Source: Bosea sp. 29B (GTDB lineage Bacteria; Pseudomonadota; Alphaproteobacteria; Rhizobiales; Beijerinckiaceae). From it: DNA of 64,000 nucleotides. A program made the position numbers and the translations under genes. Of this stretch, positions 17,062 to 26,290 are shown piece after piece. The notes beneath the pieces were generated by a model. That model was not told the DNA's origin. It was given only the letters and a program-made list of their open reading frames with translations, and searched no databases. Every line of letters starts with the position of its first letter. The first letter of the stretch is position 1. Location of the stretch: NCBI RefSeq assembly GCF_902506165.1, contig NZ_LR733817.1, positions 5,563,403 through 5,627,402 of the forward strand, in the 5' to 3' direction.

Positions 17062-18570
17062 TTATGCTGCAGCGAATGTCACCGCCATGAACCGTGATCC
17101 ATCCTCCGTCTTAATCTTCAAAAGCACGGCCTTCTTTCCGTCCTTGCGAGCCTGCTCCAGACCCGACTTAACCTGCTCGGGCCTCTCGACCGGCTTTCCT
17201 CCGACCTCGAGGATCACGCTGCCCTCGGACAGCCCCTTTGCAGCTGCCTGGCCGTTGGGATCGACTCCCACGACAACGACACCGACATCACCTGCACCCG
17301 GCACGGCCCTCGCAGGCGCGAGCTTCACGCCGAGGATCGACTTGGCATCGGAGGCCGAAGCGTCGGCCTTGGCCTGCCCCTCGTCGCTCTGGACCGCGAG
17401 CGCAACTGTCGTGGTCTGCTCCTTGCCATCACGCAGATAGGTGAATTCAGCTTTGTCGTTCGACTTCATGGCGCCGACCTTGCGGGTCAGCTCCCGAGCG
17501 TCCTTGATCGCGACGCCATTCATTCTGGTGATGACGTCGCCCGATTTCAGCCCCGCCATGGCTGCTGGCGTGCCAGGCTCGGCGGAATCGACGAGCGCAC
17601 CCGCGGCTGTCGGCAATCCGAGACCGTCCGCAAGGTCCTGCGTCACCGGCTGCACGCGGACGCCGAGATAGGCGCGGTTGACCTTGCCGCCGTGCTCAAG
17701 CTGATCGACGACCGAGGTGACGGTAGAGGCGGGGATGGCGAAGGCGAGGCCGACGCTGCCGCCCGACGGCGAGAAGATGGCGGTGTTCACGCCAACAACC
17801 TCGCCCTTGAGGTTGAAGGTCGGCCCGCCCGAATTACCCTTGTTGATGGGCGCGTCGATCTGGAGATAGTCGTCATAGGGTCCCGACCCAAGGTCGCGAC
17901 CATGCGCCGAGACGATGCCGGCGGTGACTGTGCCGCCCAGGCCAAAGGGATTGCCGATCGCGACAACCCAGTCGCCTACCATGGGGGCGTCCTTGGCGAG
18001 TGCTACAAAGGGATAGTCGCCTTTCTCATTGACCTTCAGGAGAGCGAGGTCGGTCTTCGGATCCGTGCCGACGACTTTCGCCGTGAGTTCAGTTCCATCG
18101 ACCTTGGTGATCGTCACGGCCTTGGCGTTCTGTACGACGTGGTTGTTGGTCACGAGATAACCATCAGCGGAGATAAAAAAGCCCGAGCCCTGCGCCATGG
18201 CCGGCGCTTGCAGAGGGCGCGGCCGCGACGGCGACTGGTCCTGCTGCTGGCCGAAGCGCTTGAAGAACTCCTGGATCTGCGGCGGCAGGTTGTCGAACTG
18301 TTCCGACAGATCAGCTGCCTGGGTGACGCCTGCATCGAGCTTCACCTTCACGGATACGACTGCAGGCTTCACACGCTGCACGACCGTCGAGAAAGACGGC
18401 ATGGCCTGAGCGTTTAGATCTCCCGTGACGACTTGGGCGGCGCGTGCTTCGTGCGGCCCAGCGAGGCTCAGAACGCCGTAGGAACCGCCGGCCAACATGG
18501 CCAAGGCTGCGACGGAAGCCATCCAGCGCGTGCGGGATGACATTAATGAGGTGTTCTTCGAGAGTGCCAT
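17062..18570 (-). CDS. degP: DegP/MucD-type periplasmic serine protease
   Basis: 502 aa: membrane-targeting leader (about residues 14-36), trypsin-like domain with H144 (TNNHVV), D174 (DLALLK) and S247 (GNSGG), then two PDZ domains (about 290-370 and 400-500). It degrades or refolds damaged envelope proteins. It follows the DedA-PAP2 gene in the same direction (172 bp gap) and ends at a terminator, so it is probably the last member of the two-component operon. Confidence 0.92.
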   Translation of the reverse strand: MALSKNTSLMSSRTRWMASVAALAMLAGGSYGVLSLAGPHEARAAQVVTGDLNAQAMPSFSTVVQRVKPAVVSVKVKLDAGVTQAADLSEQFDNLPPQIQEFFKRFGQQQDQSPSRPRPLQAPAMAQGSGFFISADGYLVTNNHVVQNAKAVTITKVDGTELTAKVVGTDPKTDLALLKVNEKGDYPFVALAKDAPMVGDWVVAIGNPFGLGGTVTAGIVSAHGRDLGSGPYDDYLQIDAPINKGNSGGPTFNLKGEVVGVNTAIFSPSGGSVGLAFAIPASTVTSVVDQLEHGGKVNRAYLGVRVQPVTQDLADGLGLPTAAGALVDSAEPGTPAAMAGLKSGDVITRMNGVAIKDARELTRKVGAMKSNDKAEFTYLRDGKEQTTTVALAVQSDEGQAKADASASDAKSILGVKLAPARAVPGAGDVGVVVVGVDPNGQAAAKGLSEGSVILEVGGKPVERPEQVKSGLEQARKDGKKAVLLKIKTEDGSRFMAVTFAAA

Positions 18571-18742
18571 GATGGATCTCCGTGGCGTTGACTGGTCGCC
18601 AGCGCGGCCATGAGAAATGGTCTAGTCCCGCCGGGATGAGGCGGGCTTGTCCAGTTCATGACAAATTCCCAATGCGGCTCGCGGTCTCGCCAACCGAGCA
18701 GGTCGAGCTGACCCGTCGGGCCAGTATCGATCGGCAAACGCC

Positions 18743-20746
18743 TCAATAGGCAACGGCGAGAACGACAGGTTCGGTTCCAGCTCGCAGTCTCACAGCGATT
18801 GTCTGGCCGAGAAGGTCAAAGAAGTTCGCACCATTGGGTGGCGCCGACACAGAACGTGGCAGCGCTAGCAGGTTCAGCGGCTGCGATAGGGTCTCGGTCA
18901 CGACGGAGGCCGCCAGTACCGGCGACGCTTTCAAGTCGGAGATTGACAGCGGCGTTAGCCAGGCGCTCAGCACGCGACGGGTCGCTCCATCCGCGGACAT
19001 CTGCATCAGAGTGAGGACTGGCGATTGGCCACTGCTGAGGCGTGGCGGCACCGGCATTTCGGCGAGCACCGGTCGAGGCGACAGAAACGTCGCCACGACA
19101 TTGATCGACCACGGTTTCGGGACTGACCACCCCTCTTTCTCTAAAGCGCTTTGCAGCGAGGCAGGCGACCCAGCCCATTGCAGAACGATCGGCTCTTTGG
19201 TGTCCCCCTCGAGGTCGATGCGATGTTGCGGTAAGGTCGCCCAAGTTGATGTTTCCCATTCCGCCTTGGTCGCCGCGACTTGCGGCATTGAACGCACATA
19301 CCGTTGTTCGGCTGCCGGAAGCGTTCGATAAACGTGCAGCGAACCGACCACGAGGAACGCGCCACACAAAGCCAGGCCGAGCCATGCGGGACGCGCCTGC
19401 GTCAGGTCGTCCTTTCGGAAGACAAGAGCGATGATCAGTGTCGTGCCGAGACCGAAGATTGTGCCGGCGAGGACGTCGGAAGGCCAGTGTGCTGCCAGAT
19501 AGATGCGCGATGTTGCGATCAAGCCGACAGTGCCTGCAGCCAAGACAATGGGTAGCCAGCGCCATCGTCCCGGCAGGCCTCTCAGTGTAAGCCACCCTAC
19601 AAAGCCGAAGAATGTCGCAGCGAAGGTCGCATGCCCGCTGGGGAAGCTATAAGCTTCCGCGCCGCTATACATCGCCAACGGCCGAGCGATCTGTATCGTT
19701 GACTTGAGGAGCGGCACAAAGGCGGCGGTCGCGATCAGCAGGATCGCCAGGCCACCAGCCAGGCGCCAACTGCGTCGCCAAGCCAGCCAGGTCAATGTGA
19801 TCACCGCCAGCGCCGCGATCACGACCCCGTCCCCGAAGCTAGTCACGACGATCATAATGCGGTCGCCGGCATCGATACGCAGGCTCTGAATAAGATTGCT
19901 GATGGCCAGGTCGGCGCGGGCGAGTTCGCCGCGAGCCACGACGTCCTCGACAAGATTGACGAAGCCGAGCAGCACGACTGCAAATCCGACAACCAGCAAC
20001 GCCACGGTTCGGTCGTCAGGAATATCGGGGTCCAGCAAGCGTCGAACGGTGTATGCGAACCCGCCGTTTCGGCCTCTGGCCCACGCGAGCAGGCGTTCCT
20101 GCCAAACGCCGAGCAAAGGTAAAACTCTCGACCAGGCCAGCCATGCCAACAGGACCGCGCCTGCAACGGCGAGGCCGACGACCACCAGAACAAGAAGGAG
20201 ACGGCCGCTGGCATCGCCAAGGACCGCCATCGACGCTCCCAGCGCCGTTGCCGGGAGGACGTGGACGGGAGCCCAGACTAGCGCAGAGGACACATTGGCG
20301 GCGTAGAACCGGGCCACGGTCATTCCAGCCATCCCGGCCGAGATCGGCACGACGGCGCGGACACCAGGCAGGAATCGCGCGATGAAGACGCTCTTGCCGC
20401 CGTGGCTGTCAAAGTAGGCATCTCCCTTTGCTAGAAGGCCCGGATAGCGACTGAAAGGCCAAATGCGCACGATCCGGTGCTTGTAGTGATGCCCCATCCA
20501 ATACGAGATGCCGTCACCAACGATTGCTCCGGCAATGGCCGCGATCAGGACCGGCCAGATAGAGAGGTGGCCTGCACCAACGATCGCTGCCGCAGCCAGG
20601 ATGATGGCTGTCCCGGGAATGATCGCGCCGATCAACACGATCGCTTCCGAAAGGGCAGCGACGAACACGATGAAGGCGACGAGCCAGACGTTCTGGCCCG
20701 CGAAAGCCAGCAGAGGCTGGACATAACCGTTCACGAACGAGCTCAT
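18743..20746 (-). CDS. DedA - PAP2 phosphatase - LssY C-terminal fusion
   Basis: 667 aa in three parts. Residues about 10-200 are a DedA/SNARE-associated domain (E/G-rich IGAIIPGTAIIL, FIARFLPGVR), related to undecaprenyl-phosphate or lipid flippases. Residues about 270-440 are a PAP2 lipid phosphatase with KSTIQIARP, PSGHATF and SRIYLAAHWPSD (all catalytic residues present). The C-terminal 190 residues resemble the LssY domain. Its ATG overlaps the kinase stop as ATGA. Substrates may be C55-PP or lipid A phosphates; this is inferred. Confidence 0.88.
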   Translation of the reverse strand: MSSFVNGYVQPLLAFAGQNVWLVAFIVFVAALSEAIVLIGAIIPGTAIILAAAAIVGAGHLSIWPVLIAAIAGAIVGDGISYWMGHHYKHRIVRIWPFSRYPGLLAKGDAYFDSHGGKSVFIARFLPGVRAVVPISAGMAGMTVARFYAANVSSALVWAPVHVLPATALGASMAVLGDASGRLLLVLVVVGLAVAGAVLLAWLAWSRVLPLLGVWQERLLAWARGRNGGFAYTVRRLLDPDIPDDRTVALLVVGFAVVLLGFVNLVEDVVARGELARADLAISNLIQSLRIDAGDRIMIVVTSFGDGVVIAALAVITLTWLAWRRSWRLAGGLAILLIATAAFVPLLKSTIQIARPLAMYSGAEAYSFPSGHATFAATFFGFVGWLTLRGLPGRWRWLPIVLAAGTVGLIATSRIYLAAHWPSDVLAGTIFGLGTTLIIALVFRKDDLTQARPAWLGLALCGAFLVVGSLHVYRTLPAAEQRYVRSMPQVAATKAEWETSTWATLPQHRIDLEGDTKEPIVLQWAGSPASLQSALEKEGWSVPKPWSINVVATFLSPRPVLAEMPVPPRLSSGQSPVLTLMQMSADGATRRVLSAWLTPLSISDLKASPVLAASVVTETLSQPLNLLALPRSVSAPPNGANFFDLLGQTIAVRLRAGTEPVVLAVAY

Positions 20747-22116
20747 GCTTCAGCCTTCAGTGGAAAACGAATTTCGATCCGGAGTCCCGGGTTGTTGTCC
20801 TGCGCGGTCACGCTCGCTCCGTGGAGTTCGGCGATCGCGGCGACGAGGCTCAACCCGAGGCCGCTGCCGGTGGTGGTGCGACTCTGTTCCAGGCGATAGA
20901 ACCGCCGGAAGATCCGCTCTCGCTCCGCGTCCGGAACGCCCGGGCCGTTGTCCCTGACCGTCAGTGTGACTTCGTCCTGGCGCTTGGCCAAACCAACCAA
21001 GATTCGCGAGCCATCCGACGTATGGCGAATGGCATTCTCGACGAGATTGACGATCAATTGGGTCAGCAGGTCACGGTCACCCACGATCCAGAGCGAGGGC
21101 TCGATAGTTGTTCCGATCGTTTGTCTTCGATCCTCGGCGACAGCAGCGTAGTCACTTGTCAGCAATCTGGTCAGTTCCGATAAATCAACCGGGGAGAACC
21201 CCGCGCGGCGGGTGCCAGCTTCGATCTGGGCGATCCGGAGCAGCGCGGAGAATGTAGAGAGGATCTCGTCTACCTGCAGCGTGGCCTTCAGAATGCCGGA
21301 GCGCATGTCGTCGATCGTCGCCGCGCCGCGCGCAGTCTCGTCGAGGTGCTGCTTCAAGCGAGACATCGGCGTGCGCAGGTCGTGGGCGATGTCGTTCGAA
21401 ACCTGCTTGAGGCTGTCCATGAGCACGGCAAGCCTGTCGAGCATGCTGTTGAAGGCGCGGCCGAGTTGGTCGAAATCGTCGTTGCGTGTAGAAACCGGCA
21501 CGCGGCTTGTTAGATCGCCGGCGACGATCGCCGCAGCGGTTCTGATCATCCCATCGAGACCGCGCAGGAAGCGCGCGCTAAGCCACAGTCCGCTTGCAAG
21601 TGCGAGGATAAGCGTCGCTCCGAGCGCCCAGGCAAAAGTCGAGAGGATGGCCTCCTGGACATCGTCCATCCAGTCGAGATCATTGGCTACGCCCAGACGG
21701 ACTCCGCCCTCCAACGTGGTTGTCCGGAGATAGTAGGATGCGGACTCTCCATCAGAGGTCCAAGCCTCTTTGGAGGGCGAGATGGTCGACCAGCCGTCTT
21801 TTGGTGGAAGAGCCAACTTTCGTCCAACGACGATGCCCTTGTCGGCCGCAACCAGAGTGTATTCTAGGGCGTCGCGCTCTCGGGCGGTAAGACGAGCCGA
21901 GACAGATGCAATTAGATGCTCAAGTCCCTGCGAACGGTATTCCTGGGCAAGGGTCTCGACCTCTGCCTCGATCCGCTGCGCTGTCTGTTCCTCAAGAGCG
22001 GACCTAACCGTCACGTAGACGATCGCGCCGAGGATCCCAACGGACGCCATAAAAACGAAGGCGTAGAAAAGTGCGAATCGGAAGCTCGTCGTTCGCAAAA
22101 GCCTAGGCAGGGTCAC
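20743..22116 (-). CDS. Sensor histidine kinase
   Basis: 457 aa with two membrane helices (about residues 13-35 and 160-180) flanking a periplasmic sensor region of about 120 residues, then HAMP, HisKA with AHDLRTP (His near 243), and HATPase with N (LVENAIRHT), DNGPGVP and GSGLGLSL boxes. It overlaps the response regulator gene by 14 bp and the DedA-PAP2 gene by 4 bp. The periplasmic domain has no signature I recognise. Confidence 0.9.
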   Translation of the reverse strand: MTLPRLLRTTSFRFALFYAFVFMASVGILGAIVYVTVRSALEEQTAQRIEAEVETLAQEYRSQGLEHLIASVSARLTARERDALEYTLVAADKGIVVGRKLALPPKDGWSTISPSKEAWTSDGESASYYLRTTTLEGGVRLGVANDLDWMDDVQEAILSTFAWALGATLILALASGLWLSARFLRGLDGMIRTAAAIVAGDLTSRVPVSTRNDDFDQLGRAFNSMLDRLAVLMDSLKQVSNDIAHDLRTPMSRLKQHLDETARGAATIDDMRSGILKATLQVDEILSTFSALLRIAQIEAGTRRAGFSPVDLSELTRLLTSDYAAVAEDRRQTIGTTIEPSLWIVGDRDLLTQLIVNLVENAIRHTSDGSRILVGLAKRQDEVTLTVRDNGPGVPDAERERIFRRFYRLEQSRTTTGSGLGLSLVAAIAELHGASVTAQDNNPGLRIEIRFPLKAEA

Positions 22117-22780
22117 GGATCAAATATCCCGAACCACGAACGGTTTCGATCAGTTCCTTGTCGAAGTCTCGATCGACCTTGGATCGCAGCCGGCTGACAT
22201 GTGTCTCGACGATGTTGGTCCGGGGGTCGAAATGGTACTCCCAGACATGCTCTAGCAGCATGGTTCGGGTCACCAGTCTGCCTGCATTCTGCATCAGAAA
22301 TTCAAGCAATCGGAACTCGCGCGGCTGCAGATCGATTTCCTTTCCGGCACGCGAGACCCTTCGCTTCAACAGATCCATTTCCAGATCGGCAACCCTCAGG
22401 ACGGTTTGAATGTCGCTGATCGGCGGACGGCGCGCCAAGGCATTGATTCTCGCGACCAGCTCGGCGAATGCGAAGGGCTTGACGAGGTAGTCGTCACCGC
22501 CAGCCTGGAAGCCATCGACACGGTCATCTATGCCTGAAAGCGCCGTGAGGAACAGGACCGGCGTTCGCACGCCCGCCGCCCGGATCGTCTTGACGATTCC
22601 AAGGCCATCGAGTCCGGGAAGCATGCGGTCGATGATCATGACGTCATAGGGCTCGCCGGCGGCCAACAACAAGCCGTTGCGGCCGGTCTCAGCGATATCG
22701 ATCACATGCCCGAGCTCGGCCATGCCCTTCTGGATATAGGCCGCCGTCGTCTTGTCGTCTTCGATGACGAGAATCTTCAT
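22103..22780 (-). CDS. OmpR-family response regulator
   Basis: 225 aa: receiver with D8/D9, phosphorylation Asp D51 (MIIDRMLPG) and K101 (LVKPF), and a winged-helix DNA-binding domain (about 125-222). It most resembles CzcR/CopR-like regulators of metal or envelope stress. It is first of the overlapping regulator-kinase-DedA/PAP2 genes and lies 39 bp after the cytochrome b561 gene. Confidence 0.92.
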   Translation of the reverse strand: MKILVIEDDKTTAAYIQKGMAELGHVIDIAETGRNGLLLAAGEPYDVMIIDRMLPGLDGLGIVKTIRAAGVRTPVLFLTALSGIDDRVDGFQAGGDDYLVKPFAFAELVARINALARRPPISDIQTVLRVADLEMDLLKRRVSRAGKEIDLQPREFRLLEFLMQNAGRLVTRTMLLEHVWEYHFDPRTNIVETHVSRLRSKVDRDFDKELIETVRGSGYLIRDPA

Positions 22781-22819
22781 GATAGGGACGGTCCGTTTGA
22801 AGAGGTCGTCAAACTGTGC

Positions 22820-23434
22820 TCAGCCATTCTTGCTGAACATTTTTGGAAGAACGCGTTCGCCGATCACCTCATGCAAGACCGCCAATCCGGCATGCGCGAT
22901 AAGGTACGCCCACATCAGGTTCGCGAAGAGCTTATGTGTCGAGATCAGCAATCGACCGGATTCCGGCAAAACCAAGCCCACTGCCGGCAAAATGCCCGTC
23001 AAGGCCATCAGCGTGACAGTCAACAATCCCAGTCCATGGATTGCGCTTGCAAGCGGTCTATCATCCGCTGCGGGCAAGCGCCGACGCCGAAGTTCGAGAG
23101 CGTGGAGGCGAAGATCGGTGATGACAGCCTTAACCCGGTCGCTGGAGAACCAGGGAAACAACGCGCCCAATTTCGTTTCTCCGCGCCGCACAATCGACCA
23201 TATCCAAAATACACAGAGAATGCCAAAGGCGGCGTAGCCGCCATATTCGTGCAAAGTGAAGAATATATCAGCCGATTGACCGGGGCGTGGGCCTTCCATC
23301 AGCAGACTGACGGCAAGTTGGTGTACGACCGCGATCAGCAAAAAGGCATGCATGATCTTCGTAAATACCGAACGCCTACTCAAATCAGAGCTGAACATCG
23401 GCTGTTTATTAATCTGATTGTCTCGATCCGGCAT
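22820..23434 (-). CDS. Cytochrome b561-like membrane protein
   Basis: 204 aa, four membrane helices with spaced histidines (HAFLL, LHEYGG, IHGLG, THKLF, IAHAGLAVLHE) expected to hold two b haems. Such proteins pass electrons from quinol to periplasmic partners or scavenge superoxide. It lies just upstream of a two-component system and could supply a redox input or be a target; that link is inferred. Confidence 0.82.
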   Translation of the reverse strand: MPDRDNQINKQPMFSSDLSRRSVFTKIMHAFLLIAVVHQLAVSLLMEGPRPGQSADIFFTLHEYGGYAAFGILCVFWIWSIVRRGETKLGALFPWFSSDRVKAVITDLRLHALELRRRRLPAADDRPLASAIHGLGLLTVTLMALTGILPAVGLVLPESGRLLISTHKLFANLMWAYLIAHAGLAVLHEVIGERVLPKMFSKNG

Positions 23435-23509
23435 GGTCGTTCTATCCTATCTCCATGGTAGTCAACGGCGCTCTCACAGCGTGTCTCTGCCCCGGGCAAA
23501 ACAGCAACG

Positions 23510-24064
23510 CTATCGGGCATCCCGGCCCCGTCTGCGCCAGCCGATGAAGCTCATGCCGATCAGCAAGGGCAGGCCGAGTGCTACGGGCAGAACACGAGAT
23601 GACTCCACCACCGGCTTGGAGCGCACGACGAAATCGGCAAACGGGCTCGGCGTCAGCGACGACCCCTCTCGACTGACCGCGCTGATGACGACGCGGTAGT
23701 GACCCGACTGGATGAGGCGCATCGGCCATTGCGTGCTGATCGTCTCTCCGGGCTTGAGCGATGCGCGGCTTATCGCCTTGTGCGCTGACCAGTCTTCCAG
23801 ATCGATGGGCTGTTCCTTGCCCTGATCGATCTGGACAAGGCTGATCCAGGCGATCAGGCCGTCGATGGATTTGTCGCCAGTGTTGCGGATGACGGTGTTG
23901 AAAGCGAGCCGGTCTCCCATCTGTGGCGATGCGACGTTGGCTGTCGCCGGCGAAATCGCGATGCTGATCGTGCTGGTTTCCGCGACGGCCGGAAGTGCGC
24001 CTGTCGCGACCAGCAAGAGCCCTGCGAACAAAGCAGAGCCTCCTTTTGGGGATTGCATGGTCAT
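23510..24064 (-). CDS. Membrane-anchored Ig-like exported protein
   Basis: 184 aa: signal peptide (to about residue 28), a beta-rich domain with the NTG...L..G...  pattern of CARDB/DUF11-like folds, and a C-terminal membrane helix followed by an RRRGRDAR stop-transfer tail. It is 11 bp after the ABC permease, so it is likely a periplasmic partner of that exporter. No specific function recognised. Confidence 0.7.
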   Translation of the reverse strand: MTMQSPKGGSALFAGLLLVATGALPAVAETSTISIAISPATANVASPQMGDRLAFNTVIRNTGDKSIDGLIAWISLVQIDQGKEQPIDLEDWSAHKAISRASLKPGETISTQWPMRLIQSGHYRVVISAVSREGSSLTPSPFADFVVRSKPVVESSRVLPVALGLPLLIGMSFIGWRRRGRDAR

Positions 24065-24075
24065 TGGAACCTCCT

Positions 24076-24891
24076 TCAGCGAACGAGACGGTTGGTCTGC
24101 CGAACCGCATAGGCGAGAGCAAAGAACAACCAGGCGAGGATAGCGACGAGGTGGATGGACTGCGCCGCGACGCTGAGCGAATCGATGATCATGGCGTCGA
24201 GCGCATTGACGGCATGGGAGAATGGGTTGACCGCGTCGAACCAACTGCCAAGCGTGGACTGACGCAGGCTCGGTCCGATCAACAAGGGGCTGGCGGCAAG
24301 CAGCAGGACAACGAGCATCGTCATCATGGTCGCGCGCACGCTGCCGAGACGCGCGCCCAGCCCCATGGAGAATAGCCCGAATGCCAGCACCACCGGCGTG
24401 CCGAACAGCGCCAGTCCGAGGATGGCGCCGAACAGATTTTGCCCTGTACTGCCGACGGCCCAGAGATAGGGCAGCGACAAGACGAACATGACGGCCCACG
24501 CCACCATCTGCCCACCGATCTTCCCGGCGAGGATGCCGTGCCGGGACACCGGCGCCAGCAGCAGTGGGGTGAGACTCCCGCGCTCATGTTCGCCCGCGAA
24601 CGCGTCGGAACCGACGACGAGCGCCAGCAGTGCGCCCAGAGCGATGACAATGCCGGCCATATCGTACACGACCTGGGCGTTGTCGAGCAGGCTGAGTTCG
24701 GTGCTGCCGACGAGCAGCAACGAGAAGCCCGAAAGAACGCCGACCATGGCAAGGAGCCAGGCCCGCCCGCGATGACTTACGATGATCTCGCCAGCCTCCT
24801 TGCGAGCAATCAAGCCGATGGCGTTCATATTTTCGGGCGAGCGGAAGGGCGAACTTTCACTCGCCGCCTTGATGGGCGCGAGAATGGTCAT
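24076..24891 (-). CDS. ABC-2 type permease
   Basis: 271 aa with six membrane helices and the ABC-2/NosY-like features (ARKEAGEIIVSHRG start, FAGEHERGSLTPLLLAPVSR after TM2). Its start overlaps the ATPase stop as ATGA. The substrate is unknown; the NosFY-like form and the location in a metal block point to envelope or copper-enzyme maturation, but weakly. Confidence 0.88.
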   Translation of the reverse strand: MTILAPIKAASESSPFRSPENMNAIGLIARKEAGEIIVSHRGRAWLLAMVGVLSGFSLLLVGSTELSLLDNAQVVYDMAGIVIALGALLALVVGSDAFAGEHERGSLTPLLLAPVSRHGILAGKIGGQMVAWAVMFVLSLPYLWAVGSTGQNLFGAILGLALFGTPVVLAFGLFSMGLGARLGSVRATMMTMLVVLLLAASPLLIGPSLRQSTLGSWFDAVNPFSHAVNALDAMIIDSLSVAAQSIHLVAILAWLFFALAYAVRQTNRLVR

Positions 24892-25814
24892 GCCGCCCTC
24901 CTGTCGGTCAGATCGAGATAAAGATCCTCAAGGCCGCCGCCTTCGCGAGCGATCTCGGTCACGCGCCATCCAGCAGCAAGAATCTCGCTCCACGCTGCCT
25001 CGGGAGGCACGGAAGGATCGACGGCGACGATCGTCCATTCGCCCTCCTGCGCAAGCACCATGACGTGGCCCTCGCGATTGCCGGCCTTTGGCGAAGCGCC
25101 TTCGAGGCGCAAGCGGAAATGGCGATGACCATGTCGCGTCCTGACCAGTTCCGCGATCGCCCCCTCGGCGACGGTGCGGCCCGCGACGATGATACCGACC
25201 CGCGAGCAGAGACGTTCGACGTCGTCGAGCAAGTGCGTGCATAGCAGGATGCTGACGCCGTGATCGCGCGCCAGGCCAATTAGAATGTCGTGGATTTCTC
25301 GCCGTCCGCGGGGATCCAGGCCATTGGTCGGCTCGTCGAGGACGAGGACCTCCGGATTGGCGATCAGCGCGCGGGCCAGCCCGAGCCGCTGCCGCATCCC
25401 GCGCGAGAACTGCCCGATCGGCTGGCCTAGCTTGGGCTCTAGCCCAACCTGAGACAGGCGCTTCTGGATATCTGAAAGCGAGAGGCGCGCGCCATACAGG
25501 CCAGCATAGAACCTCAGGTAGTTTGTGGCCGTCATCCAGTCATAGAAGCCGTTGGGGTCCGGCAGGACCCCAACGCGTCGCCGAAGCTCGACGCCATCTT
25601 TGACCGGATCATGGCCGAGTACCCGGATAAGTCCGCTGGTTGCAGGCATCAAGCCCAGAGCGGCCGCGATCGAGGTGGTTTTGCCCGCGCCATTTGGACC
25701 CAGCAAGCCGTAAATTTCGCCGGCCTTAACCGAAATCGAGACGTCATGCAGGATCTCGGTCGAACCGAGCGCCAGCTTGAGATGCTTGATGGTGATCGAC
25801 ATTGTGTTCTCCAT
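24888..25814 (-). CDS. ABC transporter ATP-binding protein
   Basis: 308 aa: Walker A GPNGAGKTT (about residue 39), Q-loop, signature FSRGMRQR, Walker B VLVLDEPTNGLDP and a switch His (THLLDD). A C-terminal extension of about 90 residues is typical of the NosF/CcmA-like ABC-2 group. It is coupled to the permease and lies 5 bp after a small upstream gene. Confidence 0.92.
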   Translation of the reverse strand: MENTMSITIKHLKLALGSTEILHDVSISVKAGEIYGLLGPNGAGKTTSIAAALGLMPATSGLIRVLGHDPVKDGVELRRRVGVLPDPNGFYDWMTATNYLRFYAGLYGARLSLSDIQKRLSQVGLEPKLGQPIGQFSRGMRQRLGLARALIANPEVLVLDEPTNGLDPRGRREIHDILIGLARDHGVSILLCTHLLDDVERLCSRVGIIVAGRTVAEGAIAELVRTRHGHRHFRLRLEGASPKAGNREGHVMVLAQEGEWTIVAVDPSVPPEAAWSEILAAGWRVTEIAREGGGLEDLYLDLTDRRAA

Positions 25815-25819
25815 CGCAA

Positions 25820-26113
25820 TTACTCCCGGCCTGCTGGAAGCATCACGGACATCGGCCGCTCGACCGTGATGGCTTGGGTCAACATGTCGAAATGGATCGC
25901 GTGGGTGCCGCGGCTCGTCTTGACGTCGATCGTGATCGTGGCGCGCCCCTGGCGCATTGCCCCATGGACCCGGATCGCACAGCCGTTCACCCGCTGCTCT
26001 GATTGGGCGATAAGCGCGCCCAGCGTGAGCCGTTTTGTCGTTTGCCGGGCAAGCGACGTCATCGACGACCGCCTGGTTTCGGACCGATGTAAGGATTTTT
26101 GGCGGTCAAACAT
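25820..26113 (-). CDS. Small protein of unknown function ahead of ABC genes
   Basis: 97 aa from the ATG at 26113, which has GGAG 6 bp upstream; other in-frame starts exist at 26146 and 26062. No signal peptide or membrane helix. The second half is a beta-rich stretch (GRATITIDVKTSRGTHAIHF) that faintly recalls a PepSY-like repeat; I do not recognise the family. It is 5 bp before the ATPase gene and so probably in the same operon. Confidence 0.5.
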   Translation of the reverse strand: MFDRQKSLHRSETRRSSMTSLARQTTKRLTLGALIAQSEQRVNGCAIRVHGAMRQGRATITIDVKTSRGTHAIHFDMLTQAITVERPMSVMLPAGRE

Positions 26114-26179
26114 CACGCGCTCCGATCGACTTTCTGGAGCGATCATCGCTTGGGGCACTATGGCGCGAGGTGGCGCTCG

Positions 26180-26199
26180 CTATACGGTTTTGTCGGAAA
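26180..26199 (-). promoter_or_regulatory. Shared promoter-like motif, copy 1
   Basis: Plus-strand CTATACGGTTTTGTCGGAAA; read on the minus strand it ends in a GTATAG -10-like box about 65 bp before the small protein of the ABC operon. Nearly the same sequence occurs upstream of the COG4705 gene, and a weaker copy upstream of the PepSY gene. Confidence 0.45.
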
Positions 26200-26210
26200 T
26201 GTGGTCCATC

Positions 26211-26250
26211 AAAAAGAAGGCGGCCGGCGAGTTGTCTCGCCGGCCGCCTT
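26211..26250 (-). terminator. Strong terminator of the COG4705 gene
   Basis: Perfect 15-bp GC-rich stem (AAGGCGGCCGGCGAG and its complement) with a TTGT-type loop. On the minus strand it is followed by TTCTTTTT. It lies about 40 bp past the COG4705 stop. Confidence 0.85.
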
Positions 26251-26290
26251 CGGGGACAGGAAGTCGAGATTAGACCGCGCGCTGGAGCGA

